Shown: positions 35,062-46,332 of the stretch, piece after piece
Layout of the letters: each line of letters opens with the position of its first letter
Position numbering within the stretch: the stretch's first letter is position 1
Source: Isoetes taiwanensis
Taxonomy: Eukaryota > Streptophyta > Lycopodiopsida > Isoetales > Isoetaceae
DNA length: 64,000 nt
Direction: 5' to 3'
NCBI GenBank assembly: GCA_021234155.1
Contig: JAJEKV010000059.1
Span: forward strand, 2,872,182 to 2,936,181
Translations under genes and position numbers: made by a program
The notes under the pieces: generated by a model
The model's database searches: none
The model's input: the letters and a program-made list of their open reading frames with translations, nothing else
What the model was told of the DNA's origin: nothing

Positions 35062-36900
35062 ATGGCGACCAAAACCAATTCCGGCGAGGTACAAGCTCCC
35101 TCTTGCATTTCTAAATTATTTTTAAGGGACCAAGCTAAGAACTCGGTTTTGCAGGAGTTACTTTTTGCAAGAACACCCATTGAGTTTGCAAAGAATCGGA
35201 AACTTTCAATGGAGGAACGAATCCAAGAAGTATCAAATGGGCGAGATGTTCCAAGTGTTGATTTTTGCGGGTTTGGGAAAACCTATGCCCAAAACCCCGG
35301 CAAGATACACATCAAGCTAATCAAGCCCGGTTCAAGACAACACTCTCGATTTGATAGAGAGAGTTTATCCGAAAACCGCCTTCAAATAATGAATTGAGAA
35401 CCTTTTTGCAAGGGCTTTTGCTCGGTCACATACCGCAAAGGCATTGCGAGAATCCCCGACGAAGTTTAAGGTTAATTGGGCAAGTCTTGCGGCCAGATGC
35501 TTACAGGATTGGCCAAGCTTAGCTGAACAAAGAACATGTGAATGCTTAGAGAAGAACACCCTTTGCCTTCTTTGAATCACATTAGGTCACTTTCCCATAT
35601 GTATGAGGACGGAAGAAGAAGGAATTGGTGCGAAAAACAGCCGACTGTTGAGAATGGAAGGTTCCATCGGCAACTCCAATACAAACTTCAAGGATCTAGA
35701 AGACGAGATAAAGGAGAAGAGGCAGATGTGGATGGAATTGCAGCTGATTTGTCCTGATGAAGAAGCTGCAATACAAGAGTTGCAAAGGGATGAGCAAGCT
35801 CTCCAAGCTTTTCTAGACAAGCAGATGTCGAAGGTGAACACATCAGGTTTGCAGGGACTAAAGAAAGATATTTCTATTCTCAAATCTGATATTGATAATT
35901 ATGAAACTAACATGAAGTATTGGCATGCCAAGTGCAAGCATGTGGCTCACTTGCATCAGAATGAGAAATCCAAGAAGAGTCACCCAAAATTGGGAATGGG
36001 AACTTATAATTTCCCAATGTCCAAAGGGGCAACCACATGTGAGGGATGTGGCCTTCTGTTTTCAGAAGAATATGAATTGCATGTTAATATTAATTCATGT
36101 GGTCATATTTACCATGTCATATGTTTCAGTATTGTGCTGAAAAGCATGCATTGCATTGCATCTGGCTGTGATGTTGAGGTTCCTCCAAGTATTCTTGATG
36201 AACTTGATTTCAAGGAACTCAAGCCACCAGATTCAGATGAAGAAGAATCAAGTGAAGAAACAGAAACAGAAGAAGTAGAAAAAACCAGCAGAAGGAAAAA
36301 ACCAGCAGAAGTAGAGAAAACAAGCAAGAGTGGAAAAAAGCAAAAGGAGGTGACACCCGAGAAGAGATTCAGAGAAGAAACTAGCTCGAGCACCTCCTTG
36401 TTTAATGATCCACCAAGTTCAGATTTTCACCCTGTCAGAGTGGCAAAGAAAAGAATAACAAGGAGTGCCACTAAGTCATGTGGTCAAAAACCCATAGATC
36501 AAGGTATTTATTCATTATTTTCTCAAGTTAGTTAAACCTTGCTTGAAGTTTGTTTATTCCTTGCAGATCCAATTGATGTGGACAAGGTTAGTCCAATGAA
36601 GTTTTCTCACTTAACTCGTGAAGATAGTCCTCAGATAGGCACTAAAGCAGCAGGTAATTAAATTAACATTGAGAGTTGAGATGTACTACAATTACTTAAG
36701 ATTTTTTTTTTGCTGCAGACATAACTAGTGATGATGTTGTAGATAACATTGTCCAGCACTATTTTGCAGTGATTTGTCTCCAAAGCTCACTGGTAGAAGA
36801 GTATGTACATTTATTTGCCATGCAAGTTGGCCCAGGGCCACAAACCACACAAGTGCACTTGCAGCTAGCTCCATGTAATTTCTCATCATGCCTAACCTTA
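35062..36900 (+). CDS. Coiled-coil and RING-like zinc protein, multi-exon, model uncertain
   Basis: The main exon (35603 to about 36505) encodes a long helical region (LEDEIKEKRQMWMELQLI ... LQRDEQALQAFLDK), then a RING-like cluster. The cluster is CEGCGLLFSEEYEL, NINSCGHIYHVICF, then MHCIASGCDVEVPP, giving spaced Cys/His pairs. An acidic then basic low-complexity tail follows. It splices after GATCAAG (gt at 36506). Exon ATCCAATTGATG...GCAGCAG (36567-36653) and exon ACATAACTAGTG (from 36719) follow; every junction is phase 1 and in frame. The tail may run to about 36930 but overlaps an opposite-strand gene. The ORF 35062-35397 may be a 5' exon. RING-like folds often act as ubiquitin ligases; that function is only a possibility here. 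Confidence 0.5.
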
Positions 36901-38046
36901 TTTATTGCTTGCCTAATGAAATCTGTTTTCATGTGATACACACAACAGCAAGTTTCTCTATCCCTAACCTTCCTTACATATGGTGGTTTCAGAGCATGAA
37001 ACATCAAAAAGACAAGTCAAACTTGGGATATTCAGCAGTAAAACGCTTATAGAAAGTAACCTGCAAGTGCAAGTTCACAAGTTATAAAAAGAATTTAAAA
37101 GGGCAACAGAAAATCAATATATAGAAACACTTCCTTGAGTTTCCTCTAGAAAATGCAAGGGATGCATTATGTTCACTCCTTTGCCTAGTCTGATCTTCAC
37201 CACATGTTTTTTGCAAGGTGACACTCTAGTGTTATTCCTCCAAAAGTCAACCACAAGTTTCCTCTGATCATAAGAAAGCTTGTCACTTCGAGTGCTTTTC
37301 TTGAACATTGACCATGGTCCTTCCCCATGTTCAAGAAGAAGTCTTCTCTAACAAAGAACAGAGACAATTATTCTATTCAGTTTAGTTGTTTTGCAAAGGC
37401 CCTTCTATTTGTGTCAAGATTGATGAGTATGCCATGGCAGCACTTCTTGCTCTCCATGCATCTGTATCCTTTGCATATTTGTGGGCTGCAAATGAATCCT
37501 TCAAGTTGTCCACTATAGCTTTCATTGTTTTGAATTCTTTGGTGGTTTGAACGCCTAGACCAGGCAACCATTTGGCTGCACCCCTTAGAATATCTTCCTA
37601 TCTTTTTCACTAGCATTCCTACACATATTATTAACAAGTTTGCCAATATTCTTTGACAATCTTCTCTTTTTTTTTTTTTTTTTTTTTTTTGTGCTGAAAT
37701 CACCATTCAGCTTTTGGCTTGTTCATCACCGCGACCTCCCTTTCTCTGTCTTTGTTTTTCTTTTTTCTTCTTTGTTCAGCTCTCTTCTTCCTAAAAAGAA
37801 CACCTAAAGAAGCTAACAAAAGTTAATTTGTAAAGGATACATAAAAAACAACTGGAGATAAAACTTGACATACCTTCAATATCCATTGGAGCTTGTGTCT
37901 CATTTTAAATGAATTCACCATGTGCCTTCTCTGCCATAAAATCAGTTTGTGTTTCTTCATAACAAAATTCACCACCAATTTCTGGAAAGATAAATCAAGC
38001 ACTAAGGTTAGTCATGAAGTTTCTCTTTACACAAACAAACAACAAT

Positions 38047-38785
38047 ATAGATAGATAGATAGATTGGGCCTTAGACTTCTTACTGTTAAACCGCCCCCCT
38101 TCCCAGCTAGGGGGAGATCGGGTTCCATTAGCCAGCATAGATTCAGTCAGATTGGTAAAGGAAAGAAATTAAACAAGTTATCCTAGGACGGGAGGCCAGG
38201 GTTCTTTACAGCTCTATAGAGCATCAGGGTGCTATGCTAGTGAGTGAGCAAGGGGAGCGACTAGACCACCCCTCTGGGGCAGGCCTGAGTGAAATCATGA
38301 GGGAAGATGGAGCACACTCTAGTACCAATGAAGGATGCATACCAGGTCAAGTTAACGCGCTGGACTTGTTGCTTCTCTCTGTTCCTCGGTGTTCATAGCT
38401 CCCGACTATAACGTGGTTTCTTTCCGCTATGAATTTGGGGGAGGCTAGGCTGGTTTGGGTGACTGATCTTGGTTCTTGGCACCCAAGTTGAAGCGCTGGT
38501 TGAAGTGATTCTTGCAGGTGGAAAGAATCAAGAGACGATCCTATAGTATCTACTTCTTTTGGGAAGAAGCCGGGGCTTCAAGAGTCCGCTGTAGTACCAG
38601 CTGTAGTGGAGAAGATGTAGAGGTGCTTTGATTTTAGTACTAAGCTAGATAGTGCTTCACCTTCCCTTCCTTTTGGGTGGGTGCAAATATTTCCTATTTG
38701 GCCTGTTGAGAGGCCTATAAATAAGGTTGTACACCATTTTTATTAATAAAATCTAAATATCTTGTCGCCGAAAAAAAAAAAAAGA
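38047..38785 (+). mobile_element. Possible retroposed insertion with poly(A) tail in an intron
   Basis: The segment runs from an agatagatagat stretch to tattaataaaatctaaatat (a polyadenylation-like signal at about 38743), then a run of A at 38770-38783, then agatag again. An AATAAA-type signal close to a poly(A) tail, with a possible short target repeat, suggests a retroposed sequence. It has no ORF I recognise. The A-run could equally be the T-rich 3' end of the neighbouring minus-strand SINE. Confidence 0.4.
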
Positions 38786-38994
38786 TAGTATTTTAACGTC
38801 ACGCCACTAGGCAGCATCCAACTGGACATGCGACCACACACCACACTACATTGCTTGGTTGGGCCCTGCCCCCAACCACGTTACATTGCGTCAGTGGGTT
38901 TTGACACCCAACAGTTCAGAGTGCGATTCTGGGCAGTCTCGAACTCGAGACCTATAGTTTCTAGACCTAGTGTGTTACCACTAGACTAAACGCC
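38786..38994 (-). mobile_element. tRNA-derived SINE-like element
   Basis: On the minus strand it begins GGCGTTTAGTCTAGTGGTAA. The RNA polymerase III A box (TAGTCTAGTGG) lies at the expected distance from the start, and a B-box-like AGTTCGAGACT lies about 40 bases further on. A T-rich end follows at 38783-38770. It sits in an intron of the minus-strand gene listed at 36755-39553. The family is not identified. Confidence 0.6.
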
Positions 38995-39005
38995 TAGTGT
39001 GAATA

Positions 39006-39046
39006 AATTCAGGATTTATTCACCTAGTGTGAATAAATCCTGAATT
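39006..39046. repeat. Perfect 18-bp inverted repeat beside the SINE
   Basis: AATTCAGGATTTATTCAC (39006-39023) and its exact inverse (39029-39046) surround CTAGT. The phrase cctagtgtgaataaat also repeats directly (38993 and 39023). It may be a remnant of repeated target duplication at the SINE insertion point. Confidence 0.85.
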
Positions 39047-39839
39047 ACCTGGATCCTCTACTCCAGCATTCTGGTCATTCAGCACAACTTCAGCATGTGC
39101 TTCTTGACAGAAACATCCACCACCTTAGATGAAAGTTTTTACATTCAATATCATTACAAAATTCACTGGTTATTACAGCACTAAATAAGCACTAACAACA
39201 TACCTTCATATCTGTTTTCATGTTGAATATCCTCTGTTCTTGTTTCATCTTGGACAGTAGCAGGTTCGTCTTCTCCTATCAAGGCACAACAATTAAAAAT
39301 TAATGTCCGTAATACCAAGAACAGCAAGAAGCTTCCGCATACCTCTACCAGGAATCATCTTGTCATCAAAATTCTTGTTGAAACTAAGGCAGCACTCCAT
39401 AAATCTTTCGGATTGCTGCTGAAATTGTTGTAAGCCTGATAGAATTGGGCCAGGATCAAATTGCACTCGGTTCTTGGCCAAGGAAGACAGGAAAGCGGAA
39501 TTCCAGTCCATAGTGGACAGATGAATGAATTGCAATAAATTTTGCAAGAACATGAGACAACACCGCCATTTCCCATTTCGAATTGCAAAATTCAGCTTCG
39601 GCGCCTAAACGATCCAAGAAAAGAATCTCCCTCCCGCTCAGGAAATTTGCATGGCGGTCGAATGAAGGGCTTAAAATTCGTGGATTCGGCCGAGGACTCG
39701 CGTGACGCCCTGGCATCGGGTTCGAAAAGCGGCCAAAGCATGGGTGTCACCCACATGCTTTTTTGCATATGTCAAGCATAAACACACCCCCAATAACTCT
39801 TGGAGATATTTCATTCTTGAGTTTGCATTTGTCAACTTA

Positions 39840-40025
39840 TTGCTGATCATGTGGGTGCAGATGGAGTTATGGATGAGGTTGTTGGCTATGGAGAATGTGA
39901 CACGGGTTCTCATGACATTGTATGTGAATGTGGTCATGTGTAGAAACTGTGTGTGCTTTGTTTTGGAAGAAGAGGTTGATGAATTTGGTAGATGCAAGAA
40001 GTGCTTAAATAGTTGTTGCCGGTGA
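39840..40025 (+). pseudogene. Possible terminal exon with Cys-rich tail
   Basis: After a possible acceptor (gtgggtgcag, 39851-39860) the sequence reads VGYGECDTGSHDIVCECGH. One base out of frame it then reads CRNCVCFVLEEEVDEFGRC, KKCLNSCCR and stop. The clustered cysteines suggest a zinc-binding tail, interrupted by a single-base frameshift. I see no partner exons, and the family is unknown. Confidence 0.3.
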
Positions 40026-40248
40026 AATAGTTATGGACCTTGAGATGTGAATGTTATGATCAGTGGATGTTTCTATTATGATCAGTGGATAATAGAATAA
40101 AATAGAATTGTTTTTATCGTCCACGGAGACCAATCGGCCTATGGGACCCAATACAAAAAGTGCAGCAGTCACATTATCGCCGGATTAAAACCCCCCCGGC
40201 AAGGGTTTCGAGGGAAAATCGTGGCAGCAATAAGACCGCCGACAACGA

Positions 40249-42480
40249 TTAAATGGTTGACTGGGGGCATATCTGAGCCCTCAAGTCCAATACTTCCTGA
40301 ATGTATGATCCGAGTGAGTGCACCGAAGTCGTGCACAGTATCATGTGTAGCGGCTCATCAGGTCTAATCAACTGAGCATAGCATGTCCGAATCTGATCAT
40401 ATGCCGGGCAGCTCTGGAAAGTGTGACACTCATCCTCAACAGCCCCCCGGGCAAAGACCGACAAACCCTATCCCGACGTGGTTCCCCAATCCATCGACTG
40501 CCTCAATCCGAGATAGTGGGCACTCAGGCGAATGGAGGCGATATGCATGCTTTTTTCATGGGCGATGTGAACGTAGGTAGCGCTATGGGCCTCGTTCTAA
40601 TGTGGGATTTATGTGCTGCTTGTATTGTGCTGTTTTGACTTGCTCCAGGGCCTTGGAATCCCAAAGCTTGCTGGAGAAACAAGCATCAAGGTAACATCTC
40701 AAGCTGTCGCGATCCGCCTCTGTTTCTACCGATGCACATGTGCTCCTCGGACATTCCGGCCTAGTTAGCCATCGCACACTTTTACCCTTCCAACAATTCT
40801 TGAGTCGTTGTGGTCCCATTGCCACTTTGATAAGTCAAGTGCGGTAGACGATCATCATCCATATTTACCACCTTCTGGAAATAAACGATGTGTCTATCAA
40901 GGGCTGCTCGTTAAAGTGGCAGAAAACCTGTCTCCTGCAACAAACTTTGATATGGGACCTGTGACGACCTTAAATGTGACAGACCGTGGATTTCACTCCG
41001 AAAAGTGCCCGTGCTAAGAAGGCCTTCGCACCTATTCTAAGTCGCCCAAGTAGCAAGGGACACCATCGGGCCCTGACTTCAACCCCCGCATAAAAGAACG
41101 GGCTCCACCAATACTCCAACAGATGTGCCCCGATGTCCCCAATCATACAATTCCGCTCTGTGGTTATTGTTCCGCATTGCATAAAGTGCTTTCCCACCGC
41201 CGCTACACGCAATCTTATGGAAGTGTCCCAAAGATAGTGTAGAAGGAAACTCCACTCCCGTGATACTTGTAGGTGGGTGTCACCTCCACTTGTTGCCCTC
41301 GATAAGTGAATGAAGGGGCCTTAGATGGCGCGAGGATGAGATTAGGACCACCTTAGTCTTGGCCGATTGACGCTCATGTCCAGAGCCCTAGAATGTATCC
41401 AAAGCATCTAGGTGAGACCGCATATCCTCCTCGGAGTGTGAGCTAAGAGGTCAACATCATCCGCATAGATGAGTTGCCCGATGACTCGATGCAAAAGTTG
41501 GGTCCCGCCACCCCCATTGTCCATGAGCCGTTGTTCCAATTGGTCAATGTACGGACCAAACAATGTTGGGGAAAGAGGACATCCCCGGCGGACCTTAACA
41601 TCGCTAGTGAATGGTTGTTCCGTCATCCGCACTGACCTGAACAACTCTCGCACAACCCGTGATAATCGCATTTTGCATATCCACAGGAACCTCCAGTTGC
41701 AACAATCTTTTCCCATAACTTTTCCCCGAGGGCACGTGTCAAAAGCCTTCGCAAAGTCAACAAAGCAACAATACAGGTCCCCCGATGGTTTTTCGCTATC
41801 CTCAACCAAAGTCCTCAATGTGAAGATATGATCAATGGTTGAATGCCTCGGTCCGAACCCCGCTTATGCGAGAGCTCGCGACACCTGTTGCTTACGCCCA
41901 CCGGTCAACTGTTGCTCAATAATGCCTAGCGGTTTGTCAAACACCGAAGCCCGACCATGATTGTTCGGTAATTGGTTGGACTATGTGGATCTCCCCGCCT
42001 TGTAAATGGGGACAACTCGCTTGTGGTCCATCGCCGGGGAATCCTTCCCAGAGTGCTCGTTGAACATAGTGGTTAGGGACGGTACCATAGGCTCCCCGCC
42101 CACTTGAGCAAATCTCGCCCGCATACCATCCAGTCCGTTGCTTTCCCATTTGCCAAACGCCGCAGACTCGGGTAACATCATCCTCTCGTGATTTCTAATG
42201 CGGACCATTACGTGGGGGGTATGAGTGCTCGTGTCCCTTGAGGATCATAGAGTTCTTTGCAAAGTATTATTCCCTAATCGCTCATTAGTGATGTTCCCCG
42301 TGAGGGTTTCGGGCTGGCTTTCAAGAACCTTGCGCCAAAAGGTTCTAGGATGGCTTTCCAACATGTAAAACATTTCCCTTTGATGACGTGTAATGTACCG
42401 AGATTTCTTTGCCTTCAAAAAGCACGATAATGTGTGGTGGATCCGTGATCCGGGCGGAGCCGCATTTGTATTCCTTACAC
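40249..42480 (-). pseudogene. LINE reverse transcriptase and C-terminal zinc motif
   Basis: Fragments in order are SRYITRHQREMFYMLES and HPRTFWRKVLES (thumb/linker preceding RT), GLDGMRARFAQVGGEPMV, VVPIYKAG, CCFVDFAKAFDTCPR (RT block with the first Asp), VRRGCPLSPTLFGPYIDQLE, and QLIYADDVDLLAHT (the YADD catalytic box). At the end AVEDECHTFQSCPAYDQIR is the C-terminal Cys/His motif. At least four frameshifts separate these. The enzyme would reverse-transcribe LINE RNA at the nick. Confidence 0.92.
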
Positions 42481-42771
42481 TCAAAGATCAAACCACCGAT
42501 TACGCTGGAATGTTGTAGTCCCCGTGGATACTTCTCGGGCATGCTATCCCAAAACATCTTTTCTCAGGACGGTACCAAGTAGCTCAATCACCTGACCCGT
42601 TTGCTTTGCTCCAAAGATGGGGGTGCAAAAATTCTGAAAGGTCATCTATGAGCATATCAAAGATAATCCTTTGTCCGCTCATAATCCAATCGCAAGTGAG
42701 GTATATGAGGAGCTGCCGAGAATTTCGTGATATGTTAGAATGGAAGAGCGTAGAATTTCTGCCGAATGAAT

Positions 42772-42838
42772 CAGATCACCTTCCACTCTACCTGCAGTTG
42801 CCGTATACCATTTCGCAGGTAGAGTGGAAGGTGATCTG
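42772..42838. repeat. 24-bp perfect inverted repeat within the LINE
   Basis: The arms 42772-42795 and 42815-42838 (CAGATCACCTTCCACTCTAC plus four bases) surround a 19-nt loop. Each arm, read outward, encodes DHLPLYL, the endonuclease C-terminal motif. A piece of the coding region was therefore duplicated in inverted orientation. Confidence 0.9.
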
Positions 42839-43066
42839 AGTCGGTCTCCTCATCTCTACTGTCTGTGCCTACCCGAAAGTGGTTGATCAAATGTACATCC
42901 TACTCAGCGACTAATAGATAGTCCATCACACTAGATCCTCCACCGATTCTCTTTGTCGGCAGTGCACTTACGGGAGGAAGGCCACCGTGCTGTGCCATTA
43001 CAAATTACCAAGTCAAAGACACCACATAGTAGAAGCAACTATCTGCCAAAGCGCGTGACCTGACTA

Positions 43067-43600
43067 TCATCTGATGTTCCTAGCCAAGCCGCGTAGATGT
43101 AACACATCCTGAGCCAAAGGATCAAGTCTCATGGGCTGCTCTACTCCTGTCCGTGCATTGAAGTCCCCAAGGAGTACCATACTACCCAACTGTCTATGTT
43201 GTTGTATGTCATCATACAGATCGACATATGGAGCTAGCATGTCCACATCTGAGTGGGTATGGTAAAAGTTGCTTTCTGCATGTGGATAGCAAGCAGCCAA
43301 GAAGAGAAGGTTGCCACTACACCGCACCCGCACCCACAAGTACCGCTGTGTTCGGCCAATCTTGTGCAGAAGACCGACCGTGCCAAAGACTCCCAGAATA
43401 ACAGCAACCCCTCCATGTCCCCTCTTGCCCGTGCGCCTATTGAAGACCGAGAAATGTTGATAGCCTAGAAGATCGGGTAGCTTGTGTCCCTGCGCGGCTC
43501 CCATGTCTCCATGAGGAAGATGAGATCCATATCTGCAAAGAATGAGTTGAAACTATCCCCCTTCGCCATGGGAAACCTCGACAATTCCCGGGAGACCACC
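43067..43600 (-). pseudogene. LINE apurinic/apyrimidinic-type endonuclease
   Basis: The region reads MAKGDSFNSFFADMDLIFLM and ETWEPRR, then after a frameshift GHGGVAVILG, LFLAACYPHAESNFYHTHSD and the signature VLLGDFNARTGVEQ. The LxETW and GDFNA motifs belong to the LINE endonuclease that nicks target DNA. The SDH motif (SDHLPLYL) appears downstream at about 42830, next to a local inverted duplication. Confidence 0.85.
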
Positions 43601-43684
43601 CAAGGCACATTCCCTATTTGTTAGTAGCAGAGGCATGCGATATTGAGTTGTGGGGAAGAGTGGGAAGCGGTAGAGCGCATCGAG

Positions 43685-45298
43685 TCATGCATGGGACAGA
43701 GTGAGAAGCGAGTGGGGGTTGGGGCAGAGTGAGAAGCAAGAGGAGTTGGGGTGGCATATGACCGAGGAGTAGTGGCAAAGGGTAGGGTGGCGGGGGCTGG
43801 AGCGGACGGTGGAAGAGCATGATCCGAGGAGGTGGGGGCTGCTGCGGTGAATGGCCGGAGCATCTGCAGCAACATTCGATGAGCTGAAAATGTGCATCTT
43901 GCCTCGAACTAGTCCCGCAGCTCCTCCTTGACAGCGGATGCCTCGAACCTTGGTGAGCTCACGCCTGCGGGACTCTTGTTGCACTGGGGTGAGGTCTCGG
44001 TCCACATACAAGGATGTTCCCTTCAATTGCTTGCCCCGGCGGCATGGCATCCCATATTGCATATCCGCCATCGTGAATATAACAATACGGTGTGTAGATT
44101 GTAACGCCGAAAGCACCATGACGGCTGGCTCGAGCAATGTGTACAGGCCTAGGCAATGCCATACATTGATGATCCGTGACCGAGTCGGTGAATGAGCACG
44201 GATCACCAAATTATGACCTCTCCGTCTGCGTTCACTAAGCTCACGTGGATCAACGTTTTTGGGGACAAAGATATACCGGCCGTTGTCCTGCGGAGTTGAA
44301 AGCGGCTGTCCGGTGTCCATGAGCGTGAGGATCCTGTTGGCGTGGAAGGAATGGTGAAGTAAGGCCGTGGTGCCCGCCTAGGACCGACTTCGCATGGGTG
44401 GCAGGTGAGGTTCCCGAGATTGCCTCCGCCTCGGCCAAGCCGAGAGCTCGCCCTCCGCTGGAATTGTTTCTGCCGCTCCAACTTCGTATACACAATTTTG
44501 CAAGGCCCTGTGCATTGGCATGGAGTCCGCCCCTATTGGATTGTAGCTTCTCAGAGCTCGTGGTGCCTCTTGCTCTTGAACAAGGGGCGTTGTTCCAACC
44601 ATTCGTATTCTAGAGGCAACCACAAAGATCTGCCGATGTTAAGGTGATCTCTGACAGCCGACCCTATTCTCGAGAAGGGCTTTTGCCAGGGCCTTCTTGT
44701 AGCGGTGGCTTTTCGTTAGTTGCTATCTGAAATGCCCCACGAGTGGCAATGACATCCGCAATGTCCGATCGAAGGCGGGGAGATATCGATGACCATCTCC
44801 TGCTCAATTCTCTCTCCTTGTCCTTCATTATAACTTCATCTCTCGGCGGACATGGTGTCTATTTGTGCCGGGAGGCCAACAAGAGTCTGTCTATCCCGTT
44901 CCTCGCCAAACCAACATGTTTAATACCGTCACAAGCAATTGTTGCACTTGGGTCTCAATGCGCAAACTGTTGCTTTTACTATAGCCGGTTGTTTCTTAAG
45001 CACATGGGGATGGAGGCTTGTTGCTCTTACGCGTGTGTGAGATCTGAGTGGTGTGATCCTCAACCATCACCTGTGTTTGTCTCCACCTCTCATGGCATGA
45101 CTGGTGTGCCACCCTTGTGGAATTAGAGTCCGAGGTCTGCAAAGCTGGGTCTGTCGACTGTGCTGCTGGCTGAGCTGAGCTTGCCGCCTGAGCCTTTGCA
45201 CGAGCCTCCTTCTTCATGGAAGAGGCTTCTCCCTTGGCCTGACTGCTAGGTCTAGGTCTCTGTTGTTGTAGCAAATCGAGTTTGGTTCCGATGGTCAT
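43685..45298 (-). pseudogene. LINE ORF1-like protein
   Basis: Starting near MTIGTKLDLLQQQRPRP (45298), the N-terminal part is Ala/Gln/Ser-rich and basic. Later frames contain YIFVPKNVDPRELSERRR and KGTSLYVDRDLTPVQQESRR, a pattern typical of the RNA-binding region of LINE ORF1 proteins. A Ser/Pro-rich tail follows (about 43870-43690). Frames change at least at about 44300 and 45000. The protein would coat LINE RNA. Confidence 0.6.
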
Positions 45299-46332
45299 AA
45301 TAGCTAGTCCCTAGAGTAAATTAGATGCGTTGGACTCATGCACAAAGTTAGAATCCCATTTTGAGTTCGCTAAAGTGGCCGAACTAGGGGAGCACGCCAT
45401 TTCCCCCTCGTGTCCCTATGTTGGGGCAGGGAAAATTTTGGGGGTTGGCACATCCATGTGATAGATGTCTAGGGGCGTTTCTGAAATATGAGCTACCATT
45501 TCAATAGTGGGATTAACAGATGGAGCTACTTTGATACCTTGATACTTAAACCCTACTAAATCTGTAGAATTTAGATTTTGATAGCCGTCCCCGTTGCATC
45601 TGAAGTGGTCGAGAGCTTGCATGCAGGGTTCCCTCGAGGGTTTGAAGAGAGATCCCAAGAGGAAGAACAAAAAAACCCTCCCTAGGTACTGGTTCCAAAT
45701 ATGCCTCGTTGTGATGGCTCGTAGCAAGCTGGATATCGTGTGGCTGGCCATGCCAGAAGGCACGAAATGGCAATTCCACTGCGCGGTTGCATCCAAAAGG
45801 CTAGAGTTATCCATAGACACATGTTTAACAAGTAAATGATCGATTAGTCGCCGGATTGTCAAGTACATGCTATCTTTACACTATAACACTAGGCTAGAAG
45901 TGCATTGTACGAAAGGTCGACTAGTTGATGTAGCAAATTGAGTTTGGTTCCGTTGGTCATAATAGCTGGTCTCTAGAGTGAATTGGAGCTTTGGACTCAT
46001 GCACAAAGTCAGATCCCCATTTCGAGCTCGCTAAAGTGGCCGAACTAGGGGAACACGTACTCCATTTTCTTGTCTTGTCCCTATGCCGGAAAAAGGGGAA
46101 ATTTGGGGGTTGGCACATCCGTGTGGTGGATGTTCATTTTTTCTTTTCATGGGCGTTTCGTGGGACATGGGCTACCATTTCAACGGTGGGATCAACGGAT
46201 GGAGCTATTTTTGTACACCGATACTTAAACCCTACTAAATCTGTAGGGTCTAGGTTTTGACAGCCCTGATCTGAAGTAGTCAAGAGCTCGCATGCAGGGT
46301 TTCCGCGAGGGTTTGAAGAAAGCCCCAAGAGG
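45271..46332 (-). repeat. Two tandem copies of the LINE 5' region
   Basis: The blocks 45271-45665 and 45935-46332 align along about 395 bp with many substitutions and small indels. On the minus strand both keep readable stretches (DLVGFKY, APSVNPTIEMVAH / APSVDPTVEMVAH, SATLANSKW / SATLASSKW), so the duplicated unit was coding or recently so. Confidence 0.8.

Larger units (their letters stand above)
36755..39553 (-). pseudogene. Multi-exon transposon-like gene with Cys-rich C-terminus, decayed
   Basis: Exon 1 starts with ATG (MDWNSAFLSSLAKNRVQF) and ends IPGRG. Small phase-1 exons follow: GEDEPATVQDETRTED (about 39276-39205), CFCQEAHAEVVLNDQN (about 39124-39050) and EIGGEFCYEETQTDF (about 37985-37875, with one internal stop). 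A basic exon follows (RKKRAEQRRKKKNKDR, about 37790). Later pieces carry KAIVDNLKDSFAAHKYAKD, LVVDFWRNNTRVSPCKKH, and YVRKVRDRETCCCVYHM with a terminal CKCTCVVCGPGPTCM cluster. This order (VxDFWxxNTRxSP, then RxTCCCxYH, then a CxC cluster) recalls repetitive proteins of many genomes, probably transposon-encoded; I cannot name the family. Stops and frameshifts break it. Confidence 0.6.
40100..46332 (-). mobile_element. Decayed LINE (non-LTR retrotransposon), minus strand
   Basis: Three coding blocks in LINE order lie on the minus strand: an ORF1-like region (about 45300-43690), an AP endonuclease (about 43600-43067), then reverse transcriptase and a C-terminal Cys/His motif (about 42400-40249). 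GC content is clearly higher than in the surroundings. The 5' region is present twice (45271-45665 and 45935-46332). The likely 3' end is ...GACGATAAAAACAATTC at about 40110. No target-site duplication was found, and frame breaks are numerous, so it is old. Confidence 0.88.

Noticed and set aside
38941-38994. A tRNA gene on the minus strand
   Set aside because: The A and B boxes are present but the cloverleaf arms do not pair well and the 3' end continues into SINE-like sequence.
43685-43875. Pro/Ala/Ser-rich ORFs
   Set aside because: They are low-complexity tails of LINE ORF1 in alternative frames.
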